From the NCBI RefSeq assembly GCF_004363695.1, contig NZ_SNZC01000001.1:618431-682430 (forward strand): a stretch of DNA of 64,000 bases, in the 5' to 3' direction. Made by a program: the position numbers and the translations under genes. Below are positions 52,022 to 61,005 of the stretch, piece after piece. The notes below the pieces were generated by a model. The model had not been told where the DNA came from, searched no databases, and saw only the letters and a program-made list of their open reading frames with translations. Every line of letters begins with the position of its first letter. Position 1 is the first letter of the stretch. Origin of the DNA: Flavobacterium cheniae (lineage in GTDB: Bacteria > Bacteroidota > Bacteroidia > Flavobacteriales > Flavobacteriaceae).

Positions 52022-52029
52022 TACCTTTG
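52022..52029 (+). promoter_or_regulatory. -7 box of prmA
   Basis: TACCTTTG at 52022-52029 fits TAnnTTTG and lies 15 bp before the prmA ATG. The -33 region contains TTAAG sequences rather than a clear TTG. It also shows that the in-frame TTG at 52027 lies inside the promoter and is not the gene start. Confidence 0.6.
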
Positions 52030-52044
52030 CAAAAAATTAACGTT

Positions 52045-52878
52045 ATGTCAAATATATACATTGGATATCATTTTACAATAGAACCTATTGAATTAGGTAG
52101 CGAAATTTTAATTGCTGAATTAGGAGAAAAAGCTTTTGAAAGTTTTATTGAAACTGAAACAGGGATTTCTGCTTATGTTCAAAAAGATTTATGGAGCGAA
52201 ACTATTTTAGAAGATATTCAAATTTTAGATAATCCTGAATTTAAAATCAATTATACTTTTGAAGAAATTGAGCAGGTAAATTGGAATGAAGAATGGGAAA
52301 AAAACTTCGAAGCCATTGAAGTAGACGGAAAATGTCATGTGAGAGCGCCATTTCATGAAAAAACAAATGCTGAATACGATATTGTAATTGAACCAAAAAT
52401 GAGTTTTGGAACGGGTCACCATGAAACAACTCACATGATGATTCAACATATTTTGGAAACCGATTTTACCAATAAAAAAACCTTAGACATGGGTTGCGGA
52501 ACTGCCATTTTAGCCATTTTAGCTGAGATGAAAGGTGCACAACCTATTGATGCCATTGATATTGATAATTGGTGTTATTTAAACTCAATTGAAAATGCAG
52601 AACGTAATAATTGCAAGCATATTTCGGTTTATGAAGGTGATGCTTCTTTATTAGTTGGAAAAAAATACGATATTATTATTGCAAACATCAATCGTAATAT
52701 TCTTTTAAACGATATGCAACAATATGTAAATTGTTTAAACGATAATGGAATTTTATTCTTAAGCGGATTTTATACAGAAGATATTCCAGTAATTTTAGAA
52801 AGTTGTACGTCTAAAGGATTAACCTATGTAAAACAATTTGAAAGAAACAATTGGGTTGCATTGAAATTTGTGAAATAG
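52045..52878 (+). CDS. prmA: Ribosomal protein L11 methyltransferase
   Basis: ATG at 52045 (MSNIYIGYHF) is chosen because a -7 promoter box lies over the earlier in-frame TTG. The C-terminal methyltransferase domain has MSFGTGHHETTHMM, the SAM motif DMGCGTAILAILAEM and IIIANINRNILL. PrmA trimethylates ribosomal protein L11. The N-terminal domain is divergent, as usual in this phylum. clpS follows on the same strand. Confidence 0.93.
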   Translation: MSNIYIGYHFTIEPIELGSEILIAELGEKAFESFIETETGISAYVQKDLWSETILEDIQILDNPEFKINYTFEEIEQVNWNEEWEKNFEAIEVDGKCHVRAPFHEKTNAEYDIVIEPKMSFGTGHHETTHMMIQHILETDFTNKKTLDMGCGTAILAILAEMKGAQPIDAIDIDNWCYLNSIENAERNNCKHISVYEGDASLLVGKKYDIIIANINRNILLNDMQQYVNCLNDNGILFLSGFYTEDIPVILESCTSKGLTYVKQFERNNWVALKFVK

Positions 52879-52989
52879 TTAGGAGTTAGGAGATGGAAGT
52901 TGGAAGTTTAACTTTTTTAAATCTTAAATTTGATTTTTGAACTTGAACTTGAATTTTGAATTTGATTTTTGAATTTGAATTTGATTCAG

Positions 52990-52997
52990 TATTTTTG
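52990..52997 (+). promoter_or_regulatory. -7 box of clpS
   Basis: TATTTTTG at 52990-52997 is a TAnnTTTG match, 25 bp before the clpS ATG. Upstream lies a TTTGAATTTGAATTTGA-type stretch of imperfect short repeats that provides TTG triplets near the -33 position. Confidence 0.55.
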
Positions 52998-53022
52998 CAA
53001 AGAACTTTCAAACGTAAAGAAA

Positions 53023-53298
53023 ATGAGCACGATAGAAAAAGTACAAGAAGAAGTTTTAGTAGCAGAAGCTGTTGGTGTTAATAACGAAATTGTATTACAT
53101 AATGACGATGTAAATACATTTGACCATGTTATTGATACATTAATGAGAGTTTGCCAACATGATGAATTGCAAGCCGAACAATGTGCTTTATTAGTACATT
53201 ATAAAGGCCAATGCACGGTTAAAACGGGTCCGATTGACCAATTAAAACCACAATGTTCCGCATTACTAGATGCTGGATTAAGTGCAGAAATTATATAA
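53023..53298 (+). CDS. clpS: ATP-dependent Clp protease adaptor
   Basis: The start is ATG 53023 (MSTIEKVQEEVL); earlier in-frame codons lie in the promoter. The 91-residue protein has VLHNDDVNTFDHVIDTL and CALLVHYKGQCTVKTG, the ClpS core that binds N-degron substrates and ClpA/ClpC. A terminator follows at once. Confidence 0.92.
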   Translation: MSTIEKVQEEVLVAEAVGVNNEIVLHNDDVNTFDHVIDTLMRVCQHDELQAEQCALLVHYKGQCTVKTGPIDQLKPQCSALLDAGLSAEII

Positions 53299-53300
53299 AT

Positions 53301-53329
53301 AAAAAATCCCGCAAATAGCGGGATTTTTT
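53301..53329. terminator. Bidirectional terminator between clpS and sucD
   Basis: AAAAAATCCCGC (53301-53312) and GCGGGATTTTTT (53318-53329) form a perfect 12-bp stem with a 5-nt loop. A-rich and T-rich ends let it work for clpS and for the convergent sucD gene. Confidence 0.9.
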
Positions 53330-53348
53330 ATATCTAAAAGTTAAAGGA

Positions 53349-54221
53349 TTATCCTAAAACTTCTTTTACTTTTTTACCAATTTCAGCTGGAGAATCAACT
53401 ACGTGAATACCGTTTTCTCTCATGATGCGTTTTTTAGCTTCTGCTGTATCATCAGCACCACCAACGATTGCACCTGCGTGACCCATTGTTCTTCCTTTTG
53501 GAGCCGTTTCACCTGCGATGAATCCAACAACTGGTTTACGGTTTCCATCAGCTTTTACCCATTTAGCAGCGTCAGCTTCTAATTGACCTCCGATTTCACC
53601 AATCATGATGATTATTTCAGTTTCTGGATCGTTCATTAATAATTCTACTGCTTCTTTAGTTGTTGTTCCAATGATTGGATCACCACCAATTCCAATAGCT
53701 GTAGTAATTCCTAAACCTTGTTTTACTACTTGGTCAGCAGCTTCGTATGTTAAAGTACCTGATTTAGATACAATACCAACTGTTCCTTTTTTGAAAACGA
53801 AACCTGGCATAATACCAACTTTAGCTTCTCCTGGAGTAATTACACCTGGACAGTTAGGACCAACTAAACGACAATCTTTTCCTTTAATATAATCATAAGC
53901 TTTAATCATATCTGCCACCGGAATACCTTCAGTAATACAAATGATTACTTTGATTCCAGCTTCAGCAGCTTCCATAATTGCATCAGCAGCAAATGCTGGC
54001 GGAACGAAAATAATTGAAGTATCAGCACCCGCTTTTTCAACAGCATCTTTAACTGTATTAAAAACTGGCCTGTCTAAATGTGTTGAACCACCTTTTCCTG
54101 GAGTTACACCACCTACAACATTAGTTCCGTACTCAATCATTTGAGAAGCGTGGAAAGTTCCTTCGCTACCTGTAAATCCTTGTACAATTATTTTTGAATT
54201 TTTATTTACTAAAACGCTCAT
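53349..54221 (-). CDS. sucD: Succinyl-CoA ligase alpha subunit
   Basis: This 290-residue protein has the CoA-binding [37 protein letters not shown] and the catalytic phospho-His segment [15 protein letters not shown]. It interconverts succinyl-CoA and succinate in the TCA cycle with the beta subunit, which is not in the window. It is the last gene of the lipid A/efp run on this strand, after an 84-bp gap. Confidence 0.96.
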   Translation of the reverse strand: MSVLVNKNSKIIVQGFTGSEGTFHASQMIEYGTNVVGGVTPGKGGSTHLDRPVFNTVKDAVEKAGADTSIIFVPPAFAADAIMEAAEAGIKVIICITEGIPVADMIKAYDYIKGKDCRLVGPNCPGVITPGEAKVGIMPGFVFKKGTVGIVSKSGTLTYEAADQVVKQGLGITTAIGIGGDPIIGTTTKEAVELLMNDPETEIIIMIGEIGGQLEADAAKWVKADGNRKPVVGFIAGETAPKGRTMGHAGAIVGGADDTAEAKKRIMRENGIHVVDSPAEIGKKVKEVLG

Positions 54222-54305
54222 GATATATGAATTAAATTGTGTTTAAATTTGTGATGCAAAAGTAAGTTTTTTACCAAATAATCACATATTTTTTATTGTA
54301 TTTTT

Positions 54306-54668
54306 TTAATTAGGTTTGCTAATTTGGTATCCTTTTTTGATTTTTCCTTCTTCAAATTCCCAAATGGCTACTATTTTAGCTATTAAAACGAATTCTTTTG
54401 GGTTTTCGATAGTTGTTACCTTGTGATTGTATTTTACTACAATTTGATTTTCTTGTTCAATGAAATGCGAAATTTCCATGAAAGAATCAATGTAATTTTG
54501 TTTCAATTCGTTAGCCAAATTGATGATTGCACTTTTTTGAAGTAATAATTTTCCTTCTGAACTGTCCCATTCTAAAATAAAATCGTCGTGCAAAAGTGTA
54601 TCAAGAAATGATGCATTTCTTATTCCGTCTTCTTTGTACAAAAACTCAATGCGTTCTTTATTTGTCAT
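54306..54668 (-). CDS. NTF2-like (SnoaL-type) small protein
   Basis: This 120-residue alpha+beta protein has [20 protein letters not shown] and a beta sheet of four strands ([32 protein letters not shown]), typical of the NTF2/SnoaL fold. Function unknown; such proteins bind small molecules or act as isomerases. It overlaps the lpxD-like gene by 11 bp. Confidence 0.65.
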   Translation of the reverse strand: MTNKERIEFLYKEDGIRNASFLDTLLHDDFILEWDSSEGKLLLQKSAIINLANELKQNYIDSFMEISHFIEQENQIVVKYNHKVTTIENPKEFVLIAKIVAIWEFEEGKIKKGYQISKPN

Positions 54669-55599
54669 TTTGTTTTAATTTTTCAATAATTTCTGGAATG
54701 CGTTTCACATTAGCCAATTGTTTCAACTTTTCTCTTGATTCTTCAATTGGAGTACCAAAATAGGTTTTTCCTCCTTCAATAGATTTAGTAACACCAGTTT
54801 GTCCCATTACTACTGCTTTTGTTCCTATAGTAATACCACTTGTTGTACCAACTTGTCCCCAAAGTGTTACTTCGTCTTCAATAACCACACAACCTGCTAT
54901 TCCAGTTTGTGAAGCGATTAAACATTTTTTCCCAATCACAGTATCATGCCCAACATGCACTTGATTGTCAATTTTAGTTCCAGCTCCAATGGTTGTATCG
55001 CCAGTAACTCCTTTATCAATAGTACAAAGAGCGCCAATACCGACATTATCTTCAATCACTACTCGCCCACCCGATAACAATTGGTCAAAACCTTCAGGAC
55101 GTTTTTTATAATAGAAAGCATCAGCTCCTAAAATAGTTCCAGCATGAATCATTACGTTATCGCCAATTACTGTATTATCGTAAATCGTAACATTAGCATG
55201 AATCAAACAATTTTTACCAATTTGAACATTATGTCCAATAAAACAATTTGGTTGAATAACCGTTCCTTCTCCTATTTTAGCTGAATCCGAAATTGCAACA
55301 TTTGAAGACTGAAATGGTCTGAAATGTTTGGTAAGTTTATTGAAATCTCTGAAAGGATCATCTGAAATCAACAATGCTTTTCCTTCCGGACATTCTACTT
55401 CTTTGTTGATTAAAACAATAGTAGCTGCCGATTGAAGTGCTTTGTCATAATATTTTGGATGATCTACAAATACGATATCTCCAGGTTCAACTACATGAAT
55501 TTCATTCATACCGTGAACTGGAAAATCAGCATCACCCACAAAATTACAATTGATAATTTGGGCTATTTCTTTTAGAGGATAAACTTTTGGAAATTTCAT
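54658..55599 (-). CDS. Second LpxD-like left-handed beta-helix acyltransferase
   Basis: The N-terminal domain ([21 protein letters not shown]) is like that of LpxD. Hexapeptide repeats follow, from [17 protein letters not shown] to VEIDEVTLW-like [18 protein letters not shown], including the region [14 protein letters not shown], where LpxD has its catalytic His. It is shorter (313 residues) and diverged from the lpxD at 58497-59516. It probably N-acylates a related UDP-sugar or has a modified acyl specificity. It is in the same run as lpxA, lpxC/fabZ and efp. Confidence 0.75.
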   Translation of the reverse strand: MKFPKVYPLKEIAQIINCNFVGDADFPVHGMNEIHVVEPGDIVFVDHPKYYDKALQSAATIVLINKEVECPEGKALLISDDPFRDFNKLTKHFRPFQSSNVAISDSAKIGEGTVIQPNCFIGHNVQIGKNCLIHANVTIYDNTVIGDNVMIHAGTILGADAFYYKKRPEGFDQLLSGGRVVIEDNVGIGALCTIDKGVTGDTTIGAGTKIDNQVHVGHDTVIGKKCLIASQTGIAGCVVIEDEVTLWGQVGTTSGITIGTKAVVMGQTGVTKSIEGGKTYFGTPIEESREKLKQLANVKRIPEIIEKLKQNDK

Positions 55600-55630
55600 T
55601 TAATAGTGATTAGTGAATAGTAAAACATAA

Positions 55631-55669
55631 AAGAGTAATTAGTTGCTTGGCTATTTACTAATTACTCTT
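55631..55669. repeat. Perfect 13-bp inverted repeat between efp and the lpxD-like gene
   Basis: AAGAGTAATTAGT at 55631-55643 and ACTAATTACTCTT at 55657-55669 flank a 13-nt loop. On the minus strand no T tract follows, so a processing site or weak attenuator is more likely than a strong terminator. Confidence 0.6.
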
Positions 55670-55685
55670 CCCTTTTTACTAATAA

Positions 55686-56252
55686 TTATTCTTTTACTCT
55701 TTCCATGTAGTTTCCTGAAGCTGTATCAATTTTGATTTTATCACCTTCATTGATAAACAACGGAACGTTTACTGTAGCTCCTGTTTCAACAGTTGCTGGT
55801 TTTGTAGCATTTGTTGCTGTATTTCCTTTAACTCCTGGTTCAGCATAAGTAACTTCTAAAACGATAGAAGCTGGCATATCTACTGATAATGGTGCTTCAG
55901 TTTCAGCGTTAATCTGAATCATTACGTTTGTTCCTTCTTTTAATAAATCTGGAGCATCTAAAACTTTTTTGTCTAACGTAATTTGTTCAAATGATTCGTT
56001 ATTCATAAAGTGAAATTGATCTCCTTCAGCATATAAATATTGGAATGTATGTGTTTCAACACGTACTTCATCAATTTTGTGTCCAGCAGAAAATGTGTTA
56101 TCTAATACTTTTCCGTTAGTTAACGATTTTAATTTTGTTCTTACGAAAGCTGGCCCTTTACCTGGTTTTACGTGAAGAAATTCGATGATTTTATAAATAT
56201 CGTTATTGTATTTGATACATAATCCGTTTCTAATATCTGATGTACTTGCCAT
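55686..56252 (-). CDS. efp: Elongation factor P
   Basis: This 188-residue protein has the KOW-like N-terminal domain with PGKGPAFVRTK, where Lys near position 32 is the tip residue in the ribosome. Two OB-fold domains follow, ending with INEGDKIKIDTASGNYMERV. EF-P relieves stalling at polyproline. It lies between lpxA and the lpxD-like gene, 41 bp after lpxA. Confidence 0.96.
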   Translation of the reverse strand: MASTSDIRNGLCIKYNNDIYKIIEFLHVKPGKGPAFVRTKLKSLTNGKVLDNTFSAGHKIDEVRVETHTFQYLYAEGDQFHFMNNESFEQITLDKKVLDAPDLLKEGTNVMIQINAETEAPLSVDMPASIVLEVTYAEPGVKGNTATNATKPATVETGATVNVPLFINEGDKIKIDTASGNYMERVKE

Positions 56253-56293
56253 TTTGTTTTTATTTGATGTTTATTTATTCTTTTATTTTGAGA

Positions 56294-57079
56294 TTACATT
56301 GAACTTGTATATCCTTTCATGATACCACGTGAAGAATTTCTAATGAAATCTAAAATTTCATCTCTTTCTGTTGTAGCTTCCATTTCGGCCTCAATGATGC
56401 TTAATGCTTGCGTTGTATTGTAATTTTTTTGATATAAAATTCTGTAAATATCTTGAATTTCTCTGATTTTATCTGTTGAAAAACCTCTTCTTCTTAATCC
56501 TACAGAGTTAATTCCTACATAAGACAAAGGTTCTTTCGCCGCTTTTGTAAAAGGAGGAACATCTTTTCTTACTAATGAACCACCTGAAATCATCGCATGA
56601 TCACCAATAGAAATAAACTGATGAACCGCAGCTAAACCTCCAATGATTGCAAAATCTCCCACAGTTACGTGTCCAGCCAAAGCAACACCATTTACAATAA
56701 TAGCATTATCACCAATATGGCAATCGTGTGCAATATGCGCTGTAGCCATAATCAAACAGTTTTTTCCAATTTTTGTTTGACCAGAAGCAACTGTTCCTCT
56801 ATTGATAGTAACACATTCTCTGATTGTGGTATTGTCTCCGATAACCGCTAACGATTCTTCTCCACCAAATTTTAAATCTTGAGGAACCGCTGAAATTACC
56901 GCACCTGGAAAAATATTACAATTTTTACCAATACGAGCGCCTTCCATGATGGTAACGTTTGAACCAATCCAAGTTCCTTCACCAATTTCAACATTATTAT
57001 GTATGGTTGTAAAAGGATCAATTACAACGTTTCTTGCTATTTTGGCACCTGGATGCACATAAGCTAATGGTTGATTCAT
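56294..57079 (-). CDS. lpxA: UDP-N-acetylglucosamine O-acyltransferase
   Basis: This 261-residue left-handed beta-helix enzyme carries hexapeptide repeats from HPGAKIARNVVI on. The catalytic-His region is LIMATAHIAHDCHIG and the C-terminal helices bind the acyl carrier. It catalyses the first step of lipid A synthesis. It lies 9 bp after lpxC/fabZ. Confidence 0.95.
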   Translation of the reverse strand: MNQPLAYVHPGAKIARNVVIDPFTTIHNNVEIGEGTWIGSNVTIMEGARIGKNCNIFPGAVISAVPQDLKFGGEESLAVIGDNTTIRECVTINRGTVASGQTKIGKNCLIMATAHIAHDCHIGDNAIIVNGVALAGHVTVGDFAIIGGLAAVHQFISIGDHAMISGGSLVRKDVPPFTKAAKEPLSYVGINSVGLRRRGFSTDKIREIQDIYRILYQKNYNTTQALSIIEAEMEATTERDEILDFIRNSSRGIMKGYTSSM

Positions 57080-57088
57080 ATTTTTAAA

Positions 57089-58477
57089 TTATTTTACTTT
57101 AACTATTTGCGCCATTAATTCGGCTTCTGAAACTAATTTTCCGTTTGCATACGCATACGCTTGCATGTGACAAATTCCTCTTCTAATTGGAGAAATTAAA
57201 TCGCATTTAAAGAATAAGGTATCACCTGGTAAGACTTTATTTTTAAACTTAACATTATCAATTTTCATGAAATAAGTTAAGTAATTTTCTGGATCTGGAA
57301 CAGTACTTAAAATTAAGATTCCTCCTGTTTGCGCCATTGCTTCTACTTGTAAAACTCCTGGCATTACTGGAGCTCCTGGAAAATGTCCAACGAAAAAATC
57401 TTCATTCATCGTAACATTTTTCAATCCAACTACATGTGTTTCGGAAAGTTCTAAAATCTTATCTACTAACAAGAATGGTGGTCTATGAGGTAATAAATTC
57501 ATAATACCATGAATATCCATTACAGGTTCTTTGTTAATATCATAACTAGGAACATTGTTACGTTCTTCAATCTTAATTAATTTAGCCATTTTCTTAGCAA
57601 ACTGAGTGTTTACGTAATGTCCAGGCTTGTTAGCAATAATTTTTCCTTGAATACGAGTTCCAATTAAAGATAAATCACCAATAATATCCAATAATTTATG
57701 TCTTGCAGCCTCATTCGGATAATGTAATGTTAGGTTGTCTAAAATTCCATTTTCTTTAACCGAAATGGTATCTTTATTGAAAGCTGTCTTTAAGTTTTCC
57801 ATTGTTTCAGCTGAAATTTCTTTATCAACATAAACAATGGCATTATTTAAATCACCACCTTTAATTAAACCATTATTCAAAAGTGATTCTAATTCATGTA
57901 AAAAACTAAAAGTTCTACAATTTGAAATTTCTTTTTTAAATTCTTTAATTCCTTTCATTGTAGCGTTTTGTGTACCTAAAACTTTAGTACCAAAATCAAC
58001 CATTGCTGTGACACAATATTCATCTGAAGGAATTACCGTAATTTCACTTCCTGTAGCTTCATCTAGGTAAGAAATTACATCTTTAACTACAAATATTTTT
58101 CTTTCTGCTTCTTGCTCAACAACTCCAACTTTTTCAATGGCTTCAACAAAATATTTTGAAGAACCATCCATAATAGGAAGTTCAGAAGCATTTAATTCTA
58201 TAATAACGTTATCTAAATCGCAACCCACAAGCGCCGCTAATACGTGCTCTGGTGTTTGAATCATTACTCCTAATTTTTCTAAATTAGTGCCTCGTTGCGT
58301 ATTTACAACATAATTTGCATCAGCTTCAATAATTGGTTGGCCTTCCAAATCTACACGTACAAATGTAAATCCGTTGTTTACAGGAGCCGGTTTAAAAGTC
58401 ATTGCAACTTCTTGACCTGTGTGTAAACCTACACCTTTTAATGATATTTCTGCAGCAATTGTTGTTTGCTTCGCCAT
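57089..58477 (-). CDS. lpxC/fabZ: Bifunctional UDP-3-O-acyl-GlcNAc deacetylase / hydroxyacyl-ACP dehydratase
   Basis: This 462-residue fusion is characteristic of Bacteroidota. The first about 310 residues are LpxC (TIAAEISLKGVGLHTGQ, PEHVLAALVGCDLDN, a zinc-site NEAARHKLLDIIGDLSLIG). The last about 140 are FabZ (MNLLPHRPPFLLVDKIL, GHFPGAPVMPGVLQVEAMAQ). It provides the committed lipid A step and supplies hydroxyacyl chains. Sits between lpxD and lpxA. Confidence 0.97.
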   Translation of the reverse strand: MAKQTTIAAEISLKGVGLHTGQEVAMTFKPAPVNNGFTFVRVDLEGQPIIEADANYVVNTQRGTNLEKLGVMIQTPEHVLAALVGCDLDNVIIELNASELPIMDGSSKYFVEAIEKVGVVEQEAERKIFVVKDVISYLDEATGSEITVIPSDEYCVTAMVDFGTKVLGTQNATMKGIKEFKKEISNCRTFSFLHELESLLNNGLIKGGDLNNAIVYVDKEISAETMENLKTAFNKDTISVKENGILDNLTLHYPNEAARHKLLDIIGDLSLIGTRIQGKIIANKPGHYVNTQFAKKMAKLIKIEERNNVPSYDINKEPVMDIHGIMNLLPHRPPFLLVDKILELSETHVVGLKNVTMNEDFFVGHFPGAPVMPGVLQVEAMAQTGGILILSTVPDPENYLTYFMKIDNVKFKNKVLPGDTLFFKCDLISPIRRGICHMQAYAYANGKLVSEAELMAQIVKVK

Positions 58478-58496
58478 GATAAAAATGGTTTTAAAA

Positions 58497-59516
58497 TTAT
58501 TTAATTGTATTTTTTAATTCTTCTAAATCGGAAACAATTTTAGGTAAATTTCTAAAATGTACAAAGGCTTTAGCAAAATCTCCATAATTAAAAGCGGGAC
58601 TACCTTGAACAACTTCGCCTGCTTCTAAATTTTTTCCGATACCTGATTGCGCTTGAATTTTAACTCCATCACCAATAGTTAAATGCCCCGCAAATCCGAC
58701 TTGACCACCAATTAAACAGTTTTTACCTATTTTGGTAGTTCCTGCAATTCCGGTTTGTGCAGCGATGACAGTGTTTTCACCAATTTCAACATTATGTGCT
58801 ACTTGAATGTGATTATCAAGTTTTACTCCTTTTCTAATAATTGTTGAACCTAAAGTAGCTCTATCAACGGTTGTACAAGCACCAATTTCAACATCATCTT
58901 CAATAATTACATTTCCAATTTGTGGTACTTTCACATAACTTCCATCTTCTTGAGGCGCAAAACCAAATCCATCTGAACCGATAATGGTTCCTGAATGAAT
59001 GGTACATCTGTTTCCAATAACCGTTTCAGAATAAATTCGAACACCTGCAAAGAAAACACAATTGTCACCAATAGTTACGTTATCTCCAATGAAACTATTC
59101 GGATAAATTTTTACATTATTTCCTATGGTTACATTCTTCCCAACATAACAAAAACTTCCTAAATACAAATCAGAACCATAAGTTACACCATCAGAAATTA
59201 CTGAAGGTTGCTCAATACCTGATTTCATCAGTTTTACTTGATTGTAGTATTCTAACAACTTTGAAAATGATTGATAAGCATCTTCTACCTTAATTAAAGT
59301 AGTTGTTATTTCTTGTTCTGGCTCAAATGTATTGTTAACTATTGTAACAGATGCTTGAGTAGAATAAATGTAATTGATATATTTTGGGTTGGCCAAAAAC
59401 GTCAAAGACCCTTCTGTTCCTTCCTCTATTTTAGACAATTTAAAAACTTCAGCATCTGGATTTCCAACTACTTCGCCCTCTAAAATGCCTGCTATTTGCG
59501 CTGCTGTAAACTTCAT
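58497..59516 (-). CDS. lpxD: UDP-3-O-acylglucosamine N-acyltransferase
   Basis: This 339-residue protein has the LpxD N-terminal uridine-binding domain ([27 protein letters not shown]), then hexapeptide repeats and [20 protein letters not shown], with the catalytic His. It is the first lipid A gene on the strand, followed by lpxC/fabZ after 19 bp. Confidence 0.95.
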   Translation of the reverse strand: MKFTAAQIAGILEGEVVGNPDAEVFKLSKIEEGTEGSLTFLANPKYINYIYSTQASVTIVNNTFEPEQEITTTLIKVEDAYQSFSKLLEYYNQVKLMKSGIEQPSVISDGVTYGSDLYLGSFCYVGKNVTIGNNVKIYPNSFIGDNVTIGDNCVFFAGVRIYSETVIGNRCTIHSGTIIGSDGFGFAPQEDGSYVKVPQIGNVIIEDDVEIGACTTVDRATLGSTIIRKGVKLDNHIQVAHNVEIGENTVIAAQTGIAGTTKIGKNCLIGGQVGFAGHLTIGDGVKIQAQSGIGKNLEAGEVVQGSPAFNYGDFAKAFVHFRNLPKIVSDLEELKNTIK

Positions 59517-59636
59517 TTTAAAATTTTATTACTATCTAATTAGATAGATTTTGGGATATAAAAATACTCATTTTCATTTAATACAATGTATTGATTCCAC
59601 TTCATCTTGGCAAAAATATGAAATTAAATTAAAAAG

Positions 59637-60872
59637 CTATGCTTCTAAGACCACTTTTGGAAAACATATAAAGTATTTTGTTACTGGTTTTGATAAAGCT
59701 TTTAAATGTAATTGGTCAGATGCTTCTACTACATCTTCAATAGTTTTATCCTTTTTCAAAATACGAATAGGCTCACTTGATTTGCTATACGCTTGATTTT
59801 TTAACTTGCCTTTGAATACAAAATAATCCGCTTCTTTATCGGAAATTCCAGCAAGAGCAATGTATTTATTCTTAATTGCTAATAGATTCTCTTTGTTTGG
59901 TTTATCATCTGTCATTTGAATCTTTAGTAAATCACGATTTAATATCATTCTACATAACGATTGTAAAACAAAATCATCATGAAAATGCCATGATTTAATC
60001 GCGCCCATCACATCATAATCATCCAAATAAGAAAATTTATTTAAAACACTTTTATCAAAATCAGACAAAGAAATTTTGTTTTGCATGAAAAATTGCAACG
60101 ATTCGCTGCAAGGTAATACAATTCCTTTTTGAGTTAATTCTTTGGCACGTTTTAGAATTTTGGTCAAGATTAATTCCGCTACAACGCTAGTTTTATGCAA
60201 ATACGCTTGCCAATACATTAATCTTCGGGCAACTAAAAACTTTTCAACCGAATAAATTCCTTTTTCCTCAATAACTAAATAATCATCTTGCACGTTCATC
60301 ATTTGAATCAAACGCTCGCTGTTGATATTTCCTTCGGCTACACCGCTGTAAAAACTATCGCGTTTTAGATAATCCATTCTATCCATATCTAACTGACTTG
60401 AAATCAATTGCAACATGAATTTTCTATGATATTCGCCTTTAAAAACTTGAATCGCAAGCGCTAATTTTCCATCAAATTCTTTATTCAATTGCTCCATGAA
60501 CAACAACGATAATTCTTCATGATGCACTTCTTCCACAATACTATGTTCCATGGCATGACTGTAGGGACCGTGACCAATATCGTGCAACAAAATAGCAATA
60601 TACAATGCATTTTCTTCTTCTTCCGAAATTGCAACACCTTTAAACTGCAAGGTTTGAACCGCTTTTTGCATAATATGCATACAACCTAACGCATGATGAA
60701 AACGCGTATGATGCGCACCCGGATAAACCAAATACGACATTCCCATTTGAGAAATTCTTCGCAAACGTTGAAAGTAAGGATGCTGAATTAAATCGTAAAT
60801 TAAAGAATTAGGAATGGTAATAAAACCATAAATTGGATCGTTGAATATTTTGAGTTTGTTGGTTTGGCTCAC
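59637..60872 (-). CDS. HD-domain phosphohydrolase
   Basis: This 411-residue protein has the metal ligands of an HD domain: HTRFHHALGCMHIM, then LLHDIGHGPYSHAME and QLDMDRMDYLKRD. The layout is that of dGTPase-like or (p)ppGpp-unrelated HD proteins common in Bacteroidota. The substrate is probably a deoxynucleoside triphosphate or another nucleotide; not proved. It may be co-transcribed with lpxD after a 120-bp gap. Confidence 0.85.
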   Translation of the reverse strand: MSQTNKLKIFNDPIYGFITIPNSLIYDLIQHPYFQRLRRISQMGMSYLVYPGAHHTRFHHALGCMHIMQKAVQTLQFKGVAISEEEENALYIAILLHDIGHGPYSHAMEHSIVEEVHHEELSLLFMEQLNKEFDGKLALAIQVFKGEYHRKFMLQLISSQLDMDRMDYLKRDSFYSGVAEGNINSERLIQMMNVQDDYLVIEEKGIYSVEKFLVARRLMYWQAYLHKTSVVAELILTKILKRAKELTQKGIVLPCSESLQFFMQNKISLSDFDKSVLNKFSYLDDYDVMGAIKSWHFHDDFVLQSLCRMILNRDLLKIQMTDDKPNKENLLAIKNKYIALAGISDKEADYFVFKGKLKNQAYSKSSEPIRILKKDKTIEDVVEASDQLHLKALSKPVTKYFICFPKVVLEA

Positions 60873-61005
60873 AAGTATAAATTTTGAGTAACAAATGTAG
60901 CGATTTTTTACAAAAAGAATTGTTTAAAACTAATGGGAAATTTTATACTAAATTTAATACAATGGTCGTTTAATAAATACTAACTTGCACACAAATTAAG
61001 AAGAA

